A DNA stretch of 64,000 nt from Bradyrhizobium sp. 170. Its GTDB lineage: Bacteria; Pseudomonadota; Alphaproteobacteria; Rhizobiales; Xanthobacteraceae. Shown here piece after piece: positions 8,591 through 17,729 of the stretch. The stretch spans positions 4,836,001 through 4,900,000 of the forward strand of contig NZ_CP064703.1 in the NCBI RefSeq assembly GCF_023101085.1. The letters are read 5' to 3'. Position numbers and translations under genes: made by a program. Within the stretch, counting starts at the first letter, position 1. Every line of letters starts with the position of its first letter. The notes below the pieces were generated by a model, which saw only the letters and a program-made list of their open reading frames with translations, was not told where the DNA came from and searched no databases.

Positions 8591-9394
8591 ATGCTCGATC
8601 AACAAACCGTCGAACGGCTGGCGCAGCGCCTGGATGACGCCGAACGCAGCAAGTCGCTGATTACTGCGTTCACGCGCGAGTATCCTGATCTCACGATCGA
8701 GGACGCCTACGCCATCCAGCGCGCCTGGACAAAGCTGCAGCTCTCCCGCGGCCGCGTCGTCAGGGGGCACAAGATCGGCCTGACATCGAAAGCGATGCAG
8801 AACGCCGTCGGCATTTCCGAGCCGGACTACGGCGTCCTGTTCGCCGACATGTTCTATCCGGACGCGTCGCCGATCCCGTTCGACCGCTTCCACGCGCCGC
8901 GCATCGAGGTCGAACTGGCCTTCGTGCTGAAGACGCCGCTGAAGGGCCCCGATTGCACGCTGTTCGACGTGCTCAACGCCACCGACTATGTCACGCCGGC
9001 GCTCGAAATCCTGGAAACCCGGATGCATCGCGTCGATCCCGCGACCAAGGCGCCGCGCAAGGTGATGGACACGATTTCCGACAATGCCGCGAATGCGGCG
9101 CTGGTCGTCGGCGGCCGGCCTATTCGGCCGCTCGATTTCGATCTGCGCTGGATCGGCGCGCTGTTGTTTCGCAATGGCCAGATCGAGGAGACCGGGATCG
9201 CTGCCGGCGTCCTCAACCATCCCGCCAACGGCGTGGCCTGGCTCGCCGACCGGCTGGCGGCCCAGGGCGAGTATCTCGAAGCCGGCGAAGTGGTGCTGGC
9301 CGGATCGTTTACCCGCCCGGTCGAAATCATCAGGGGCGACACGTTTCATGCCGATTACGGCCAGTTCGGATCGGTGTCCTGCCAGTTCGTCTGA
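8591..9394 (+). CDS. 2-oxo-hept-4-ene-1,7-dioate / 2-oxopent-4-enoate hydratase family protein
   Basis: The 267-residue protein starts four bases after the previous stop. It matches the HpaH/MhpD hydratase family: [17 protein letters not shown] near 49-65, [12 protein letters not shown], the divalent-metal acidic motif [10 protein letters not shown] and the loop [11 protein letters not shown]. These enzymes add water to 2-oxo-enoate intermediates of meta-cleavage pathways. The size and motifs favour the homoprotocatechuate branch (HpaH), but specificity cannot be settled from sequence alone. Confidence 0.85.
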   Translation: MLDQQTVERLAQRLDDAERSKSLITAFTREYPDLTIEDAYAIQRAWTKLQLSRGRVVRGHKIGLTSKAMQNAVGISEPDYGVLFADMFYPDASPIPFDRFHAPRIEVELAFVLKTPLKGPDCTLFDVLNATDYVTPALEILETRMHRVDPATKAPRKVMDTISDNAANAALVVGGRPIRPLDFDLRWIGALLFRNGQIEETGIAAGVLNHPANGVAWLADRLAAQGEYLEAGEVVLAGSFTRPVEIIRGDTFHADYGQFGSVSCQFV

Positions 9395-9422
9395 ACAAGA
9401 AAGCGTCCCAGGGAGAGAAGCG

Positions 9423-9803
9423 ATGACACGGCGCAAGAGCATTCATATCGGCGAGTTCAAGCACGCCAATCCCATTCCGAACGCCTGCCGCATCGGCAAT
9501 CTCCTGATGTCCGGTGTCATCCTCGGCCGCGACGCCACCGGCAAGATGCCGGAAAAGATCGAAGATCAGTGCGCCAACATGTTCGGCCACATGAAGGCGA
9601 TCGTGGAAGCCGGCGGCGGGACCACCGACGACATCATCAAGATGACGGTGTGGCTGCAGGATCGCACGCAACGCGCACCGGTGAACACCGAATGGCTGAA
9701 AATGTTTCCCGATGAGCATTCCCGCCCCGCCCGCCACGCGCTGCAGATGGACATGGAGAACGGCGCGCTCGTGCAATGCGATTTCACCGCCGTGATCGGC
9801 TGA
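9423..9803 (+). CDS. RidA/YjgF family enamine-imine deaminase
   Basis: A 126-residue Rid-fold protein with the characteristic HALQMDMENGALVQCDFTAVI C-terminus, the TTDDIIKMTVWL segment and RPARHA, whose Arg is the usual carboxylate-binding residue. Rid proteins hydrolyse reactive enamines or imines; dedicated members act as 2-aminomuconate deaminases in aminophenol degradation. Its place between a hydratase and an amidohydrolase suggests a pathway-specific deaminase rather than housekeeping RidA. GGAGAG precedes the ATG. Confidence 0.82.
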   Translation: MTRRKSIHIGEFKHANPIPNACRIGNLLMSGVILGRDATGKMPEKIEDQCANMFGHMKAIVEAGGGTTDDIIKMTVWLQDRTQRAPVNTEWLKMFPDEHSRPARHALQMDMENGALVQCDFTAVIG

Positions 9804-9827
9804 CCGCGACCAGTCAAGGAACCTGAC

Positions 9828-10703
9828 ATGCCGACCTATCTCCCGTTCGATCCGAACCCGCGCCGTCCCTCAAAACTGCCGCCGCCGAAGAGCATCGACA
9901 GCCAGTTTCACGTGCTGGGTCCGCTGGAGAAATATCCGGTGCGGCCGGGCGCTGCCTACCAGATGCCGACCGCGACCTGGGAAGCCGCACTTCGCGTCCA
10001 CAAGGCGCTCGGCATCGAGCGCGGCATCATCGTGCAGACCACGACCTATGGCGCCGATCATTCCGTGGTGCTCCACGCCCTCGCCGCGATGGGACCGAAC
10101 TACCGCGCTTGCGCCAACGCGCTGGTGTTTGCCGAAGCCGACGATGCCTATCTCGCAAAGCTTCACGACGCCGGCGTGCGCGGCGCCCGATTCAGTTTCC
10201 GGCAGGAACTCGGCGCGGTGCTCTCGGACAAGGATTTTGCCCGCGCGATCGCGCGAATGCGCGAACTCGGCTGGTACGCAAAAATCCAGCCGGAGAAGGA
10301 CGGCATCGTCTCCAGCGTCGCCAAATACGAAAACCTCGATGTACCCGTGCTGATCGATCACATGGCCCGTCCGGACCCTGTGCGCGGCAAGGAAGATCCG
10401 AATTTGCAAAAGATGCTGGAGCTTCTGTCGAAGGGCAATTTCTGGGTGATGTTGTCGCTCGGCGAAAAGACCTCGAAAAAGGGTCCACCCTGGGACGACG
10501 TCATTCCAATCGCGCGCGCCTATATCGAAGCCGCCCCCGACCGCTGCGTCTGGGCGAGCGACTGGCCGCACCCGGTTTCGGTGGTGCAGCCGCCCAACGA
10601 CGCCGACCTGCTCGAACTGCTTTATCGCTACGCGCCCGATGAGGCGGAGCTGAGGAAAATCCTGGTGACCAATCCCGCCAAGCTGTTCGGCTTCGAGGAC
10701 TAG
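9828..10703 (+). CDS. Amidohydrolase, LigI-like (2-pyrone-4,6-dicarboxylate lactonase family)
   Basis: The 291-residue TIM-barrel protein resembles 2-pyrone-4,6-dicarboxylate lactonases in layout: DSQFHVLGP near 24-32, GIIVQTTTYGADHSVVL, VRGARFSF, LIDHMARPDP and the C-terminal WASDWPHP. LigI homologues read DTHAHVFGP at the first site, so here the first His of the HxH pair is Gln, consistent with a metal-poor or metal-free active site. It is the last gene of the IclR-controlled operon and probably opens a cyclic intermediate. The AEC transporter beyond it is on the opposite strand. Confidence 0.8.
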   Translation: MPTYLPFDPNPRRPSKLPPPKSIDSQFHVLGPLEKYPVRPGAAYQMPTATWEAALRVHKALGIERGIIVQTTTYGADHSVVLHALAAMGPNYRACANALVFAEADDAYLAKLHDAGVRGARFSFRQELGAVLSDKDFARAIARMRELGWYAKIQPEKDGIVSSVAKYENLDVPVLIDHMARPDPVRGKEDPNLQKMLELLSKGNFWVMLSLGEKTSKKGPPWDDVIPIARAYIEAAPDRCVWASDWPHPVSVVQPPNDADLLELLYRYAPDEAELRKILVTNPAKLFGFED

Positions 10704-10725
10704 AATTGCGACTGATGTCGAGCGC

Positions 10726-11667
10726 CTAGCGCAGCGCGACCGTCACGAAGGCTACGATGACGGGCAACGTCACCGCGGCCAGGACCGTGCCAAGCGCCAC
10801 CGCGCCCGAGACGGCTTCGGTGAGCCGTCCGTACTGGGCCGAGAAGATGTAGGCATTGGCGCCGGTCGGCATCGCGGCAAACAGGACAATCACAGCGGCA
10901 GAAATGGGCGGCAAGGCCAGGACGTAGAACGCAAGGATCGCGGCAATGGCCGGCATCGCCAGCAGCTTGAGCGCGCACATCACGGCCATGCCGAGCGCCT
11001 GGCCCCTGATCTTGAATCCGAAGAGATTGATGCCGAGCGCAATCAAGGCCGTGGGCGAACCCGCCTGCGCCAGCAGTTCCAAAGTCTTGTCCGCAACGGG
11101 ATGCAGTCCCGATCCGGTAAGGCGCCAGAGAAAGCCGAAGCCGAGCGCGAGCATGATCGGGTTGCGCGCGATCTCGCGCACCGCCCGCAGCACCAGGAGC
11201 GGCGCTGACTCGGAAGGCTTCCGCTCAGCCCATGCCATCTGCAGCGTGCCGCAAAGCCAAAGCAGCGGCGTGTTGACCGACAGGATCAATGCCATCGAAC
11301 CGGCCGCCTGACTTCCCAGCGCCGACAACGTCAGGGGAAGGCCGAGCATCACGATGTTGCCGTAGATCGACCCGATCGCGAGGACCACGCCGTCGGCCCG
11401 GGATTGCCGAAGAACGGATGACGCCAGAAGCGCGACGATCCATGTCGCCGCCGTTGCCCCATAATAGGCGCCCCACACCGAAAAGGCGTTGACGGCGGGA
11501 AATTCCGCGACGACCACGATCCGGAACAGGAGCGCAGGAATGGCAATGCTGAAGGCGAACTCGGAAATGCCCTTGTGCGCCGTCGGGGAGATAAAGCGCA
11601 GCGCAACTGCGGCATAGCCGGCCGCAATCAAGGCGAACACCGGAACGACGATCAACACTGCGCTCAT
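10726..11667 (-). CDS. AEC family transporter (auxin efflux carrier type)
   Basis: The 313-residue integral membrane protein has about ten hydrophobic helices in two halves, with the conserved family segments GSIYGNIVMLGLPL and AAMPTGANAYIFSAQYG. AEC proteins export or import organic acids in bacteria. It faces the catabolic operon tail to tail, so it could serve the same pathway, but no shared regulation is visible. Start at 11667 gives the expected N-terminal helix MSAVLIVVPVFALIAAG. Confidence 0.88.
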   Translation of the reverse strand: MSAVLIVVPVFALIAAGYAAVALRFISPTAHKGISEFAFSIAIPALLFRIVVVAEFPAVNAFSVWGAYYGATAATWIVALLASSVLRQSRADGVVLAIGSIYGNIVMLGLPLTLSALGSQAAGSMALILSVNTPLLWLCGTLQMAWAERKPSESAPLLVLRAVREIARNPIMLALGFGFLWRLTGSGLHPVADKTLELLAQAGSPTALIALGINLFGFKIRGQALGMAVMCALKLLAMPAIAAILAFYVLALPPISAAVIVLFAAMPTGANAYIFSAQYGRLTEAVSGAVALGTVLAAVTLPVIVAFVTVALR

Positions 11668-11801
11668 GCTGCACTCATCTGCGGGAAGCCGGTCGGGCGG
11701 ATTGCCTTACCGTCATCCGTCTCGCATCGTGCGGCTACGGCTGCGCACTGATTGTTTGCGGAACGTAGCATAGGCCCCGTCCGTCCTGCTATCATCGGCG
11801 C

Positions 11802-12473
11802 ATGACCTCGCGCGAGTCAGCCGTTTCCGAAATCACGCCCGAAGTGCTGCTGCGGGCCTATGCCTGCGGCATCTTTCCGATGGCCGAGAGCGCCGGTGAC
11901 CCGACGCTGTTCTGGGTCGAGCCGGAAATGCGCGGCCTGATTCCGTTGGATGGCTTCCGCATCGCCTCGCGGCTGGCCCGCACGGTGCGCTCGGACGTCT
12001 TCACCGTTACCGTCGATACCGCCTTCAAGGCGGTCATCGCGGGCTGCGCGGCGCCGCAGCCGGGCCGCGACGACACCTGGATCAACAAGCGTATCCGCGA
12101 CCTCTATGTCGGGCTCTACGAGCTCGGGCACTGCCACAGCGTCGAGGTCTGGCAGGACGGCGACCTCGTCGGCGGCCTCTACGGTGTCAGCCTGGGACGC
12201 GCTTTCTTCGGCGAAAGCATGTTTCACCGTACCCGCGATGCGTCGAAAGTGGCGCTGGTGCATCTGGTGGCGCGGCTGATCGCGGGCGGGTTCGAACTGC
12301 TCGACACGCAATATGTCACCGAACATCTGCGCAGCTTCGGCGCGGTCGAAATTTCGCGGCGCCGCTATCGCGCCCTGCTCGACAAGGCGATCACAGGCGA
12401 GCCTGCGGATTTCATGCGATTACAAGCCAGCATCAGCGGCGAGGAAGCGCTCGCGATCATCGCACAGCGCTAG
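11802..12473 (+). CDS. aat: Leucyl/phenylalanyl-tRNA-protein transferase
   Basis: The 223-residue enzyme transfers Leu or Phe from tRNA to proteins with N-terminal Lys or Arg, marking them for ClpAP (N-degron pathway). Diagnostic stretches are [40 protein letters not shown] and the acceptor-site region [18 protein letters not shown] followed by [16 protein letters not shown]. Length matches the family. aat and the convergent DUF2155 gene are often found beside accC in alphaproteobacteria; here about 11.6 kb separates it from accC. Confidence 0.95.
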   Translation: MTSRESAVSEITPEVLLRAYACGIFPMAESAGDPTLFWVEPEMRGLIPLDGFRIASRLARTVRSDVFTVTVDTAFKAVIAGCAAPQPGRDDTWINKRIRDLYVGLYELGHCHSVEVWQDGDLVGGLYGVSLGRAFFGESMFHRTRDASKVALVHLVARLIAGGFELLDTQYVTEHLRSFGAVEISRRRYRALLDKAITGEPADFMRLQASISGEEALAIIAQR

Positions 12474-12477
12474 CCGC

Positions 12478-12562
12478 GTAGCCCGGATGGAGCGCAGCGC
12501 AATCCGGGGGCGGTCGTGCGGCGGGAAAGCCCCGGATTTCGCTTCGCTCCATCCGGGCTACG
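12478..12562. repeat. Palindromic repeat, GTAGCCCGGATG family (type 1)
   Basis: A long imperfect inverted repeat runs from GTAGCCCGGATGGAGCG to its complement CGCTCCATCCGGGCTAC. It lies between the convergent aat and DUF2155 genes. Other copies in the window are at 44464, 45776, 46370, 51177, 57732, 58502 and 61080. It can fold into a hairpin and may act as a two-way terminator between these genes. Confidence 0.85.
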
Positions 12563-12572
12563 TTCTTTGCGC

Positions 12573-13562
12573 TTAATTTCCGAACAATCCGCCAAACAGT
12601 CCACCCGGCCGCTGCTGCGGCGGGGGTGGCGGCGGCGGAGCCTGCTGCGGCTGCTGCTGGAACTGCGGCTGCGGCGGTAGTCCCGGTGGACGCGGCGCGG
12701 CCTGCTTCGGCGGCGGCGGACGCTTGGCGGCCGGCGGCGCCGCCGCCCCCTTCGGCGGATCGGGCTGCGCGCTGACGATGGTCTGGTCGGGGCCTTTGCA
12801 GTCGGTCAGCCAGATGTCGTAAACCGGGTGCTCGACGCCATGCAGGCCGGGGCTTGCCGCGTACATCCAGCCCGAGAAGATCCGCTTCACCTCGCCCTGC
12901 AGCGTGATCTCGTCGACCTCGACAAAGGCGTCGGTGTTGGCGGCTTCCGTCGATGGCCGCGTGTAGCAGGCACTGGTCTTCACGCGCAGCGCGCCGAACT
13001 GCACCGTCTCGCCGATATCCTCGTCGAAATTGATGATGCGGCCGGTGATCTTGTCGAGGCCGGAGAAGCTCGCCTTCTTGTTGGTGATCTTGGTGGCCGG
13101 CGGCTCGGACACGACCTCGTCGCCCGGCTGCAGCGTCGCCGGCGATTGCGGCACGCCCTTGGCTGGCGGCTGGCGCTGGCCCGGCGGCACGTTGGCGACG
13201 CCCGGCTGGCCCGGCTGCGGCGGCTGAACAGCAACACCCGGCTGCGTGCCCTGGGGAGCGACGGTCGTTCCCGGCGGCGGCGCCAGCGGCTGCGACTGGA
13301 AGCTTCCTGGCGGCGGAGCGCCCTGCCCCGGCGGCGGACGGTTCGGGGTCGGCAACAGGCGGCCGCGCGGCAGTTCCGGCACTTCCTCGTCGTCGTCGGG
13401 GAATGGTTGCTGCTGCTGATTGCCGCGAGGAATGGCGCCCGGCGGCCGCAGCGGCGGATCGGAAAAGATATTGCCGATCTGCGCCTGCGCCGGCGGCACA
13501 AGCGAGGTCGTGGTGGCGGCGATCAGGGCCGCAAGACCGGTCAGGGCAATGGTTCGAAGCAT
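12573..13562 (-). CDS. DUF2155 domain secreted protein with Pro/Gln-rich regions
   Basis: The 329-residue precursor has a signal peptide (MLRTIALTGLAALIAATTT to PPAQAQ), a long Pro/Gly/Gln-rich low-complexity region and a DUF2155 domain (FDEDIGETVQFGALRVKTSACY, GWMYAASPGLHGVEHPVYDIWLTDC), then another Pro/Gln-rich tail. ATG 13562 starts exactly at the signal peptide; 13598 is an in-frame alternative. The family is periplasmic, of unknown function, and in many alphaproteobacteria is encoded next to aat and NDUFA12, which points to the conserved chromosomal backbone. Two cysteines in the domain may form a disulfide. Confidence 0.85.
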   Translation of the reverse strand: MLRTIALTGLAALIAATTTSLVPPAQAQIGNIFSDPPLRPPGAIPRGNQQQQPFPDDDEEVPELPRGRLLPTPNRPPPGQGAPPPGSFQSQPLAPPPGTTVAPQGTQPGVAVQPPQPGQPGVANVPPGQRQPPAKGVPQSPATLQPGDEVVSEPPATKITNKKASFSGLDKITGRIINFDEDIGETVQFGALRVKTSACYTRPSTEAANTDAFVEVDEITLQGEVKRIFSGWMYAASPGLHGVEHPVYDIWLTDCKGPDQTIVSAQPDPPKGAAAPPAAKRPPPPKQAAPRPPGLPPQPQFQQQPQQAPPPPPPPQQRPGGLFGGLFGN

Positions 13563-13928
13563 CTCGCGGCTTTTACAGGCGAATCGGGCTCGCGACATAG
13601 TACAGACTATCCGCCGCTCGCGTCCCTCCCGGTTAACACGGCGAATACGGCGGGTTTGCGACAGACGGAATTTCCGCAGTAATTTCAAGGAATTTCATAC
13701 CATCTCTTCTCATCGTTTACCGGGTTTCCGGCATGTTACTGGTACGAAACTGGTACGGTGATGTCGGCTTTCGTGAACGGAATCCGGCAAGGGCGGTGCG
13801 CCTCACAAGAAGCATGGTTTGTACCCGCTTGTCGATGACGGTACCATTTTCTGCCATCTGATCAGGCATAAATGGGCATTATGCGACTGCGCGGCCGACC
13901 CAGCCAGGTCGGCCGACCACAAGGGATA
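13563..13928. other. Intergenic region: DUF2155 promoter side and left edge of accessory island
   Basis: No convincing gene lies here. The direct repeat ACTGGTACG occurs at 13738-13746 and 13749-13757 (11-base period). A perfect 9-bp hairpin, CGGCCGACC (13892-13900) and GGTCGGCCG (13907-13915), lies just before the next gene. The composition drops toward AT beyond 13680, which marks the transition to accessory DNA. No integrase or tRNA boundary was found. Confidence 0.5.
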
Positions 13929-15014
13929 ATGTTCGAGCGCCCCACCAAAAACGACTTGGACACGGCTTTGTCGATGCTGATGCACGAAAGTCGCCACAAG
14001 CTCATGGATCAGGTGAATCGCATTAAGGGCGATGCGATTAAGGCGGGTGCGCTTCAAAGTAACGGCGTCATCGTCACGGCGATCAGTGCGGCCGACGCCA
14101 TCCATAAGGAAGCGATGGAGCAGGCTCACACCATCCTGCTCAACTTCATCGAGCGGATGGAGCGCGCGCCGACAGAAATTGTCGGCTGGGCGCGTCCTCA
14201 TCTCGACAACCTCAACAACTCGGTTCTCGCCGTGGTGCCACCCAACGGATTTCCGCATGATCATCAGCGTCTCACAAACCAATATCGGGCAGTCTTTCAG
14301 CAGCGCTCCGACAACACGCTTCGCAATGTAGAGATCGGGCACCAGAAAGGGACGGGCTTTGCCCGCGCGGAAAAGGTGGAAAGCAAAGAAAAATGGATCA
14401 GCGCCGCCGAGGCCATCGGGCTTCTTGCCCCGGGAGGCAAAGACCAGTTCGCGGCCAAGATGGCCTTGTGCAAGCGCGCTCATGCGGGGATGGTGCGCTC
14501 GCGCGCGCAGCGGTTCATCATTGCAGGCAGAGTCCGAGACAATGTGGAGTTGCCGCCGGTTTTTTGGTGGGCTGAGGGGCACGAAGCTCTTCACCAAAAT
14601 TGGCACACAGGCGATTTCGATACATGGCCAGATAGCGGCTTGCTGAGCCGCGACCTTCGGCTCTCTGCTGGTAAGGTGCATCTAGAAGCTTTTGACGTCT
14701 CGTTCCTGCGTTCGGATCTTGAGAAAATGATACCGGCTGATCTCGCCCCTCCTCCGCCCCCGGCATTGAACTCGGCCGCAGCGGCCGAGCCAGCCCGCAA
14801 CAAGGGCGGCCGTCCTAGGCATGAGTTCTGGGAAGAGCTTTGGGTCGAAATCGCCAGGCAACTGTACATCGGCGACCTGAAGCCCAAGACCCAGGCCGAT
14901 ATCGAGGCGGCCATGCACCAGTGGATCGCCGATCAAGGACGTGAAGCAGGCGGCACGACCATCCGTGATCGCGCACGCATGCTGTGGCGCGCCATCGAAA
15001 AGGACGGAAACTAG
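13929..15014 (+). CDS. Uncharacterised accessory protein with C-terminal GGRP helix module
   Basis: Function is not recognised. The 361-residue protein has a helical N-terminus (about 1-100) with MHESRHKLMDQVNRIKGDAI, a charged middle and a C-terminal module beginning NKGGRPRHEFWEELWVEIA and ending TTIRDRARMLWRAIE. Similar GGRP modules recur at the ends of accessory-region proteins in Bradyrhizobium as far as I recall, and the GGRPR motif looks AT-hook-like, so DNA binding is possible. ATG 13929 is preceded by AAGGG and by a hairpin; ATG 13872 and 13881 in the same frame are alternatives that would run through that hairpin. Confidence 0.65.
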   Translation: MFERPTKNDLDTALSMLMHESRHKLMDQVNRIKGDAIKAGALQSNGVIVTAISAADAIHKEAMEQAHTILLNFIERMERAPTEIVGWARPHLDNLNNSVLAVVPPNGFPHDHQRLTNQYRAVFQQRSDNTLRNVEIGHQKGTGFARAEKVESKEKWISAAEAIGLLAPGGKDQFAAKMALCKRAHAGMVRSRAQRFIIAGRVRDNVELPPVFWWAEGHEALHQNWHTGDFDTWPDSGLLSRDLRLSAGKVHLEAFDVSFLRSDLEKMIPADLAPPPPPALNSAAAAEPARNKGGRPRHEFWEELWVEIARQLYIGDLKPKTQADIEAAMHQWIADQGREAGGTTIRDRARMLWRAIEKDGN

Positions 15015-15148
15015 GTTTTCGTCAGTTTCCGCTCCTTATCGGCCGACATCCGGCCGGTTAGCCGCCAATTTCCTCCCCATCACGGTGCGTTGTTGGCCGA
15101 TCGCGGATGCGATCAATGGAAGCCTCAACGCGAAATGCGGAGGCCCCT

Positions 15149-15274
15149 ATGTCGGGACATCTATCGATCGAAATTCTTGGGGTGCTGAAAGGCGCGGCTG
15201 ACGGGCCGTTTGCGATCGGCACCCTCGCCCTGATCGCGCTGGCGGCTACGGCGCGGCTATGGTTCCGGCGCTAA
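15149..15274 (+). CDS. Small single-helix membrane protein
   Basis: A 41-residue ORF starts with ATG seven bases after GCGGAGG, a strong ribosome-binding site. After a short polar N-terminus it has one hydrophobic segment (about 18-36, FAIGTLALIALAATARLW) and a basic end, as in small inner-membrane peptides. It sits between the GGRP protein and the convergent ABC-3C operon. No family is recognised, and coding status rests on the ribosome site and the membrane helix. Confidence 0.4.
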   Translation: MSGHLSIEILGVLKGAADGPFAIGTLALIALAATARLWFRR

Positions 15275-15291
15275 CGCCCGTGACGGCAGTC

Positions 15292-17221
15292 TCAAGAGGT
15301 TGTGCTCTCACCACTGTTGCTCTTTGCGCCAGCTTCAGTGCTTGCTTCTTTCGGGGCGACAAAATTCAGCGTTCCTTGCTGGAGGGTAGAAAACTTCCCG
15401 ACGAACAGGCTGGGGTCAATGTTCCGCCACGGCATGGCTGTTGCGAGAATGATTTGGTGCTCGACAGGGGCTATCGCGGAAATCTCAATGACTTGCCTCT
15501 GAAAGTTATGGCTGCGTTCCTGCTCCATTCCCTTGTCCTCCGTAATATCGATCATGAGAAAGCGCGGGTGACGGAACATCGGATCAATAAGGGCCGCGTT
15601 CAGGAAACCCATAAGGAAGGCCGTCTTTAGGACCACGCGAGAGCTGGCCGAGAAATAGGTGTGATCGTCTACCGTGATGGAGTTCTTGGCGAAAGAAAAC
15701 TCGACGCGTTTGGGGTCGCCGAAAGAATCTTGGCGCTTCAAGTCTCCGCGGAGTATCTTTACTATGTTTTTCTCAATACTTGCCTTTGCAGTCCTCAGGC
15801 GATCGGTCTGGCTGAGCTGCAGTGCGCTGATGCGAGCCCCAAGCGCCTGAATTTCTTCATCCAGCTTTGCCTTCTTTTCGGATAGATCACCAATCTTGTT
15901 AGCCAGTCTGACCTGTCTTTCGATGTCTTCAATGGACTTGTCTATGTAACCAAGCTTGCGCTGGAGTTCCCGTATCTCTTCGCGGGCCTTGGATGTAGGT
16001 ATGGCGCTCAGTTCTGTAAGCTCCTTTGATTTTAGTCGCCAGGTGCTCTGCAGCGAGCTTAGCGGATTGTTTAATTTGAATCGATAGCTCGTTGATGAGT
16101 CCCACGACCCGGCCACGCGCACGCTCCGAATCGAGCGGCGTCTTGCAAAGGTGACACGCAGCGGCTTCGCCCCCCTGCTCTAGGATCTCGGCGTAGCACG
16201 CAGGACAGGTACCAAAATGAATCGTACGAACAACTTCAGCAGCAAGGTCCGCATCTCTCAAGGCTTCGAGGCGCGCTTGCAGCGTGTTGATGAAAGCGGC
16301 GGAGTCCGAGATTTCGAATTCTATTGCATCCACCTCAGACTGCTTGTCCCGAATGTTTCCTTGAAGCTTTTGGACCTCCCGGTAGAGGTCCTTCTGCGCC
16401 TGAAGCGTGATCCGGTCTGACGATCGGTTGTCATAGAACGCCTCTTCAGCGACGGATAGTTGAGAAGTTACGATACCCCGTTCCTCAACCAAGGCCTTGC
16501 TACGCTGCTCGATCCAGTTGAGGTCCATACTTTCGTCACCGCCTCCAACCACGCGAAATATACTGCGAAGCTCGGCTGACGCCTCGGTGAAGTCCCGTTC
16601 TTTGGTTTTCTTCAGCTGTTGAAGCTCGTAAATTTCGGTATCGAAGGCTCCACACAGAAGATTTCCGACTGCCTCGCGCAAATTTTCTGGATCATACCCT
16701 TCAAATCGAAACAGGCTATCGGTTGGCGAAAGTTGATCGGCGTACAAGAGCCGCAAGACCTGATGAATGGTAAGGTTCGATGTTCCTTCGACTGCAACAT
16801 CCGGCATGTCGAGGAGGCGGAAAATTGCTTGGGAAAAGCTCTCTTGGTTCTTCTGACGAGCGTAGGGGTATCGGTTCCACGCTTCGATCGGTGCTCCCAC
16901 AGCCTGCGAATAGCGACCGCCGAATATCTCCATCGCGGACTGAGAAGAGGCATCGATCTTGCGGCGAAGTACCGCCGGATTTCCATTGAACTCGGCCTCT
17001 AACCAAACATGATCGCAAAGCAACGCATGCTCGCTCCAATCACTTCGGCTAAGGTCTCCGCCAAGGCCATAAAAAATAAAATTCAAAATGGTGGATTTGC
17101 CCGAGGAGTTATCACCTCGGATGATATTGACGCCGGCATGCAATACCTCGTCATAAGCAATCGCAGCACCGCGCTTTACGACCAGCCTCTTGACGATAAG
17201 ACAAGGATCAAACCGAGTCAT
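15292..17221 (-). pseudogene. ABC-three-component system ATPase (SMC/Rad50-like), split by a one-base frameshift
   Basis: Two overlapping frames make one protein of about 630 residues. The first (start 17221) has Walker A GDNSSGKST at 36-44, a coiled coil and a CPAC/CHLC pair resembling a zinc hook. The second frame carries the rest of the coiled coil, a degenerate signature (YFSASSRVVLK) and the Walker B region RFLMIDITEDKGME typical of ABC-3C ATPases. The frames join at 16021-16030: ATKIK of frame one should continue as ELTELSAIPT of frame two, which needs removal of one base from the AAAGGAG run. Unless this is a sequencing error, the ATPase is truncated after the coiled coil. It is the last gene of the operon and overlaps the middle component by 14 bases. 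Confidence 0.8.
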
Positions 17222-17729
17222 ATCTATACTCCAGAAGTCCCGTGCGATTCTTCAACCCATCACGGCCACCGAGGGCATATTTGGCCTTGATCTGGCAAAG
17301 TATGTTCATAATGTCGGCCATGCGCACATTCAGAGTAGTGCAGCGCGCAGCTAATAAAGTCGGCAGCTGAAGCGTGGTAAATGCTACCTCGTCTGTTTCC
17401 CAGGCCTCAGCGGATAGATGGCCGCTTTGGACGAGGCTGACTGCAGCGGCGCGCTGAAACAGCTCCATTCTAGCGAAAATCGAATTGTCATCAGGCATTG
17501 CGCCGTAGGGCGCACTATCTCCATAAGAGCGACTGATCTTCCGCCAACCCGTGTCTTCAGAATGAAGTCTGATCGCCTGAAGGCGAAAGGGAAACAGTAG
17601 ATAGAAGTCGAGGATGCGTAGCGTGTCGAACGGCATTTTCTTGTGAAGCTGGCACGCAGCGTTCAGTCGAATGAATCTGAATGCAGTATGATAGGGGTCG
17701 AATGCCTCGTTGTAGGTGAGCTGGGTCAT
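17208..17729 (-). CDS. ABC-three-component system middle component
   Basis: The 173-residue protein begins MTQLTYNEAFDPYHTAFRFI, contains a helix-rich middle with RILDFYLLFPFRLQAIRL and ends in LLEYRYDSV. This arrangement (short alpha-helical protein directly before an SMC-like ATPase and after a CTD protein) matches the middle component of the ABC-3C systems described by the Aravind group. Its start overlaps the upstream stop as ATGA, so translation is coupled. The role is thought to be linking the ATPase to the effector-bearing third component; this is a prediction for the family. Confidence 0.7.
   Translation of the reverse strand: MTQLTYNEAFDPYHTAFRFIRLNAACQLHKKMPFDTLRILDFYLLFPFRLQAIRLHSEDTGWRKISRSYGDSAPYGAMPDDNSIFARMELFQRAAAVSLVQSGHLSAEAWETDEVAFTTLQLPTLLAARCTTLNVRMADIMNILCQIKAKYALGGRDGLKNRTGLLEYRYDSV

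Noticed and set aside
13738..13757. Direct repeat ACTGGTACG as an attachment site of the island
   Set aside because: No integrase, no tRNA and no matching copy at the other end of the island.
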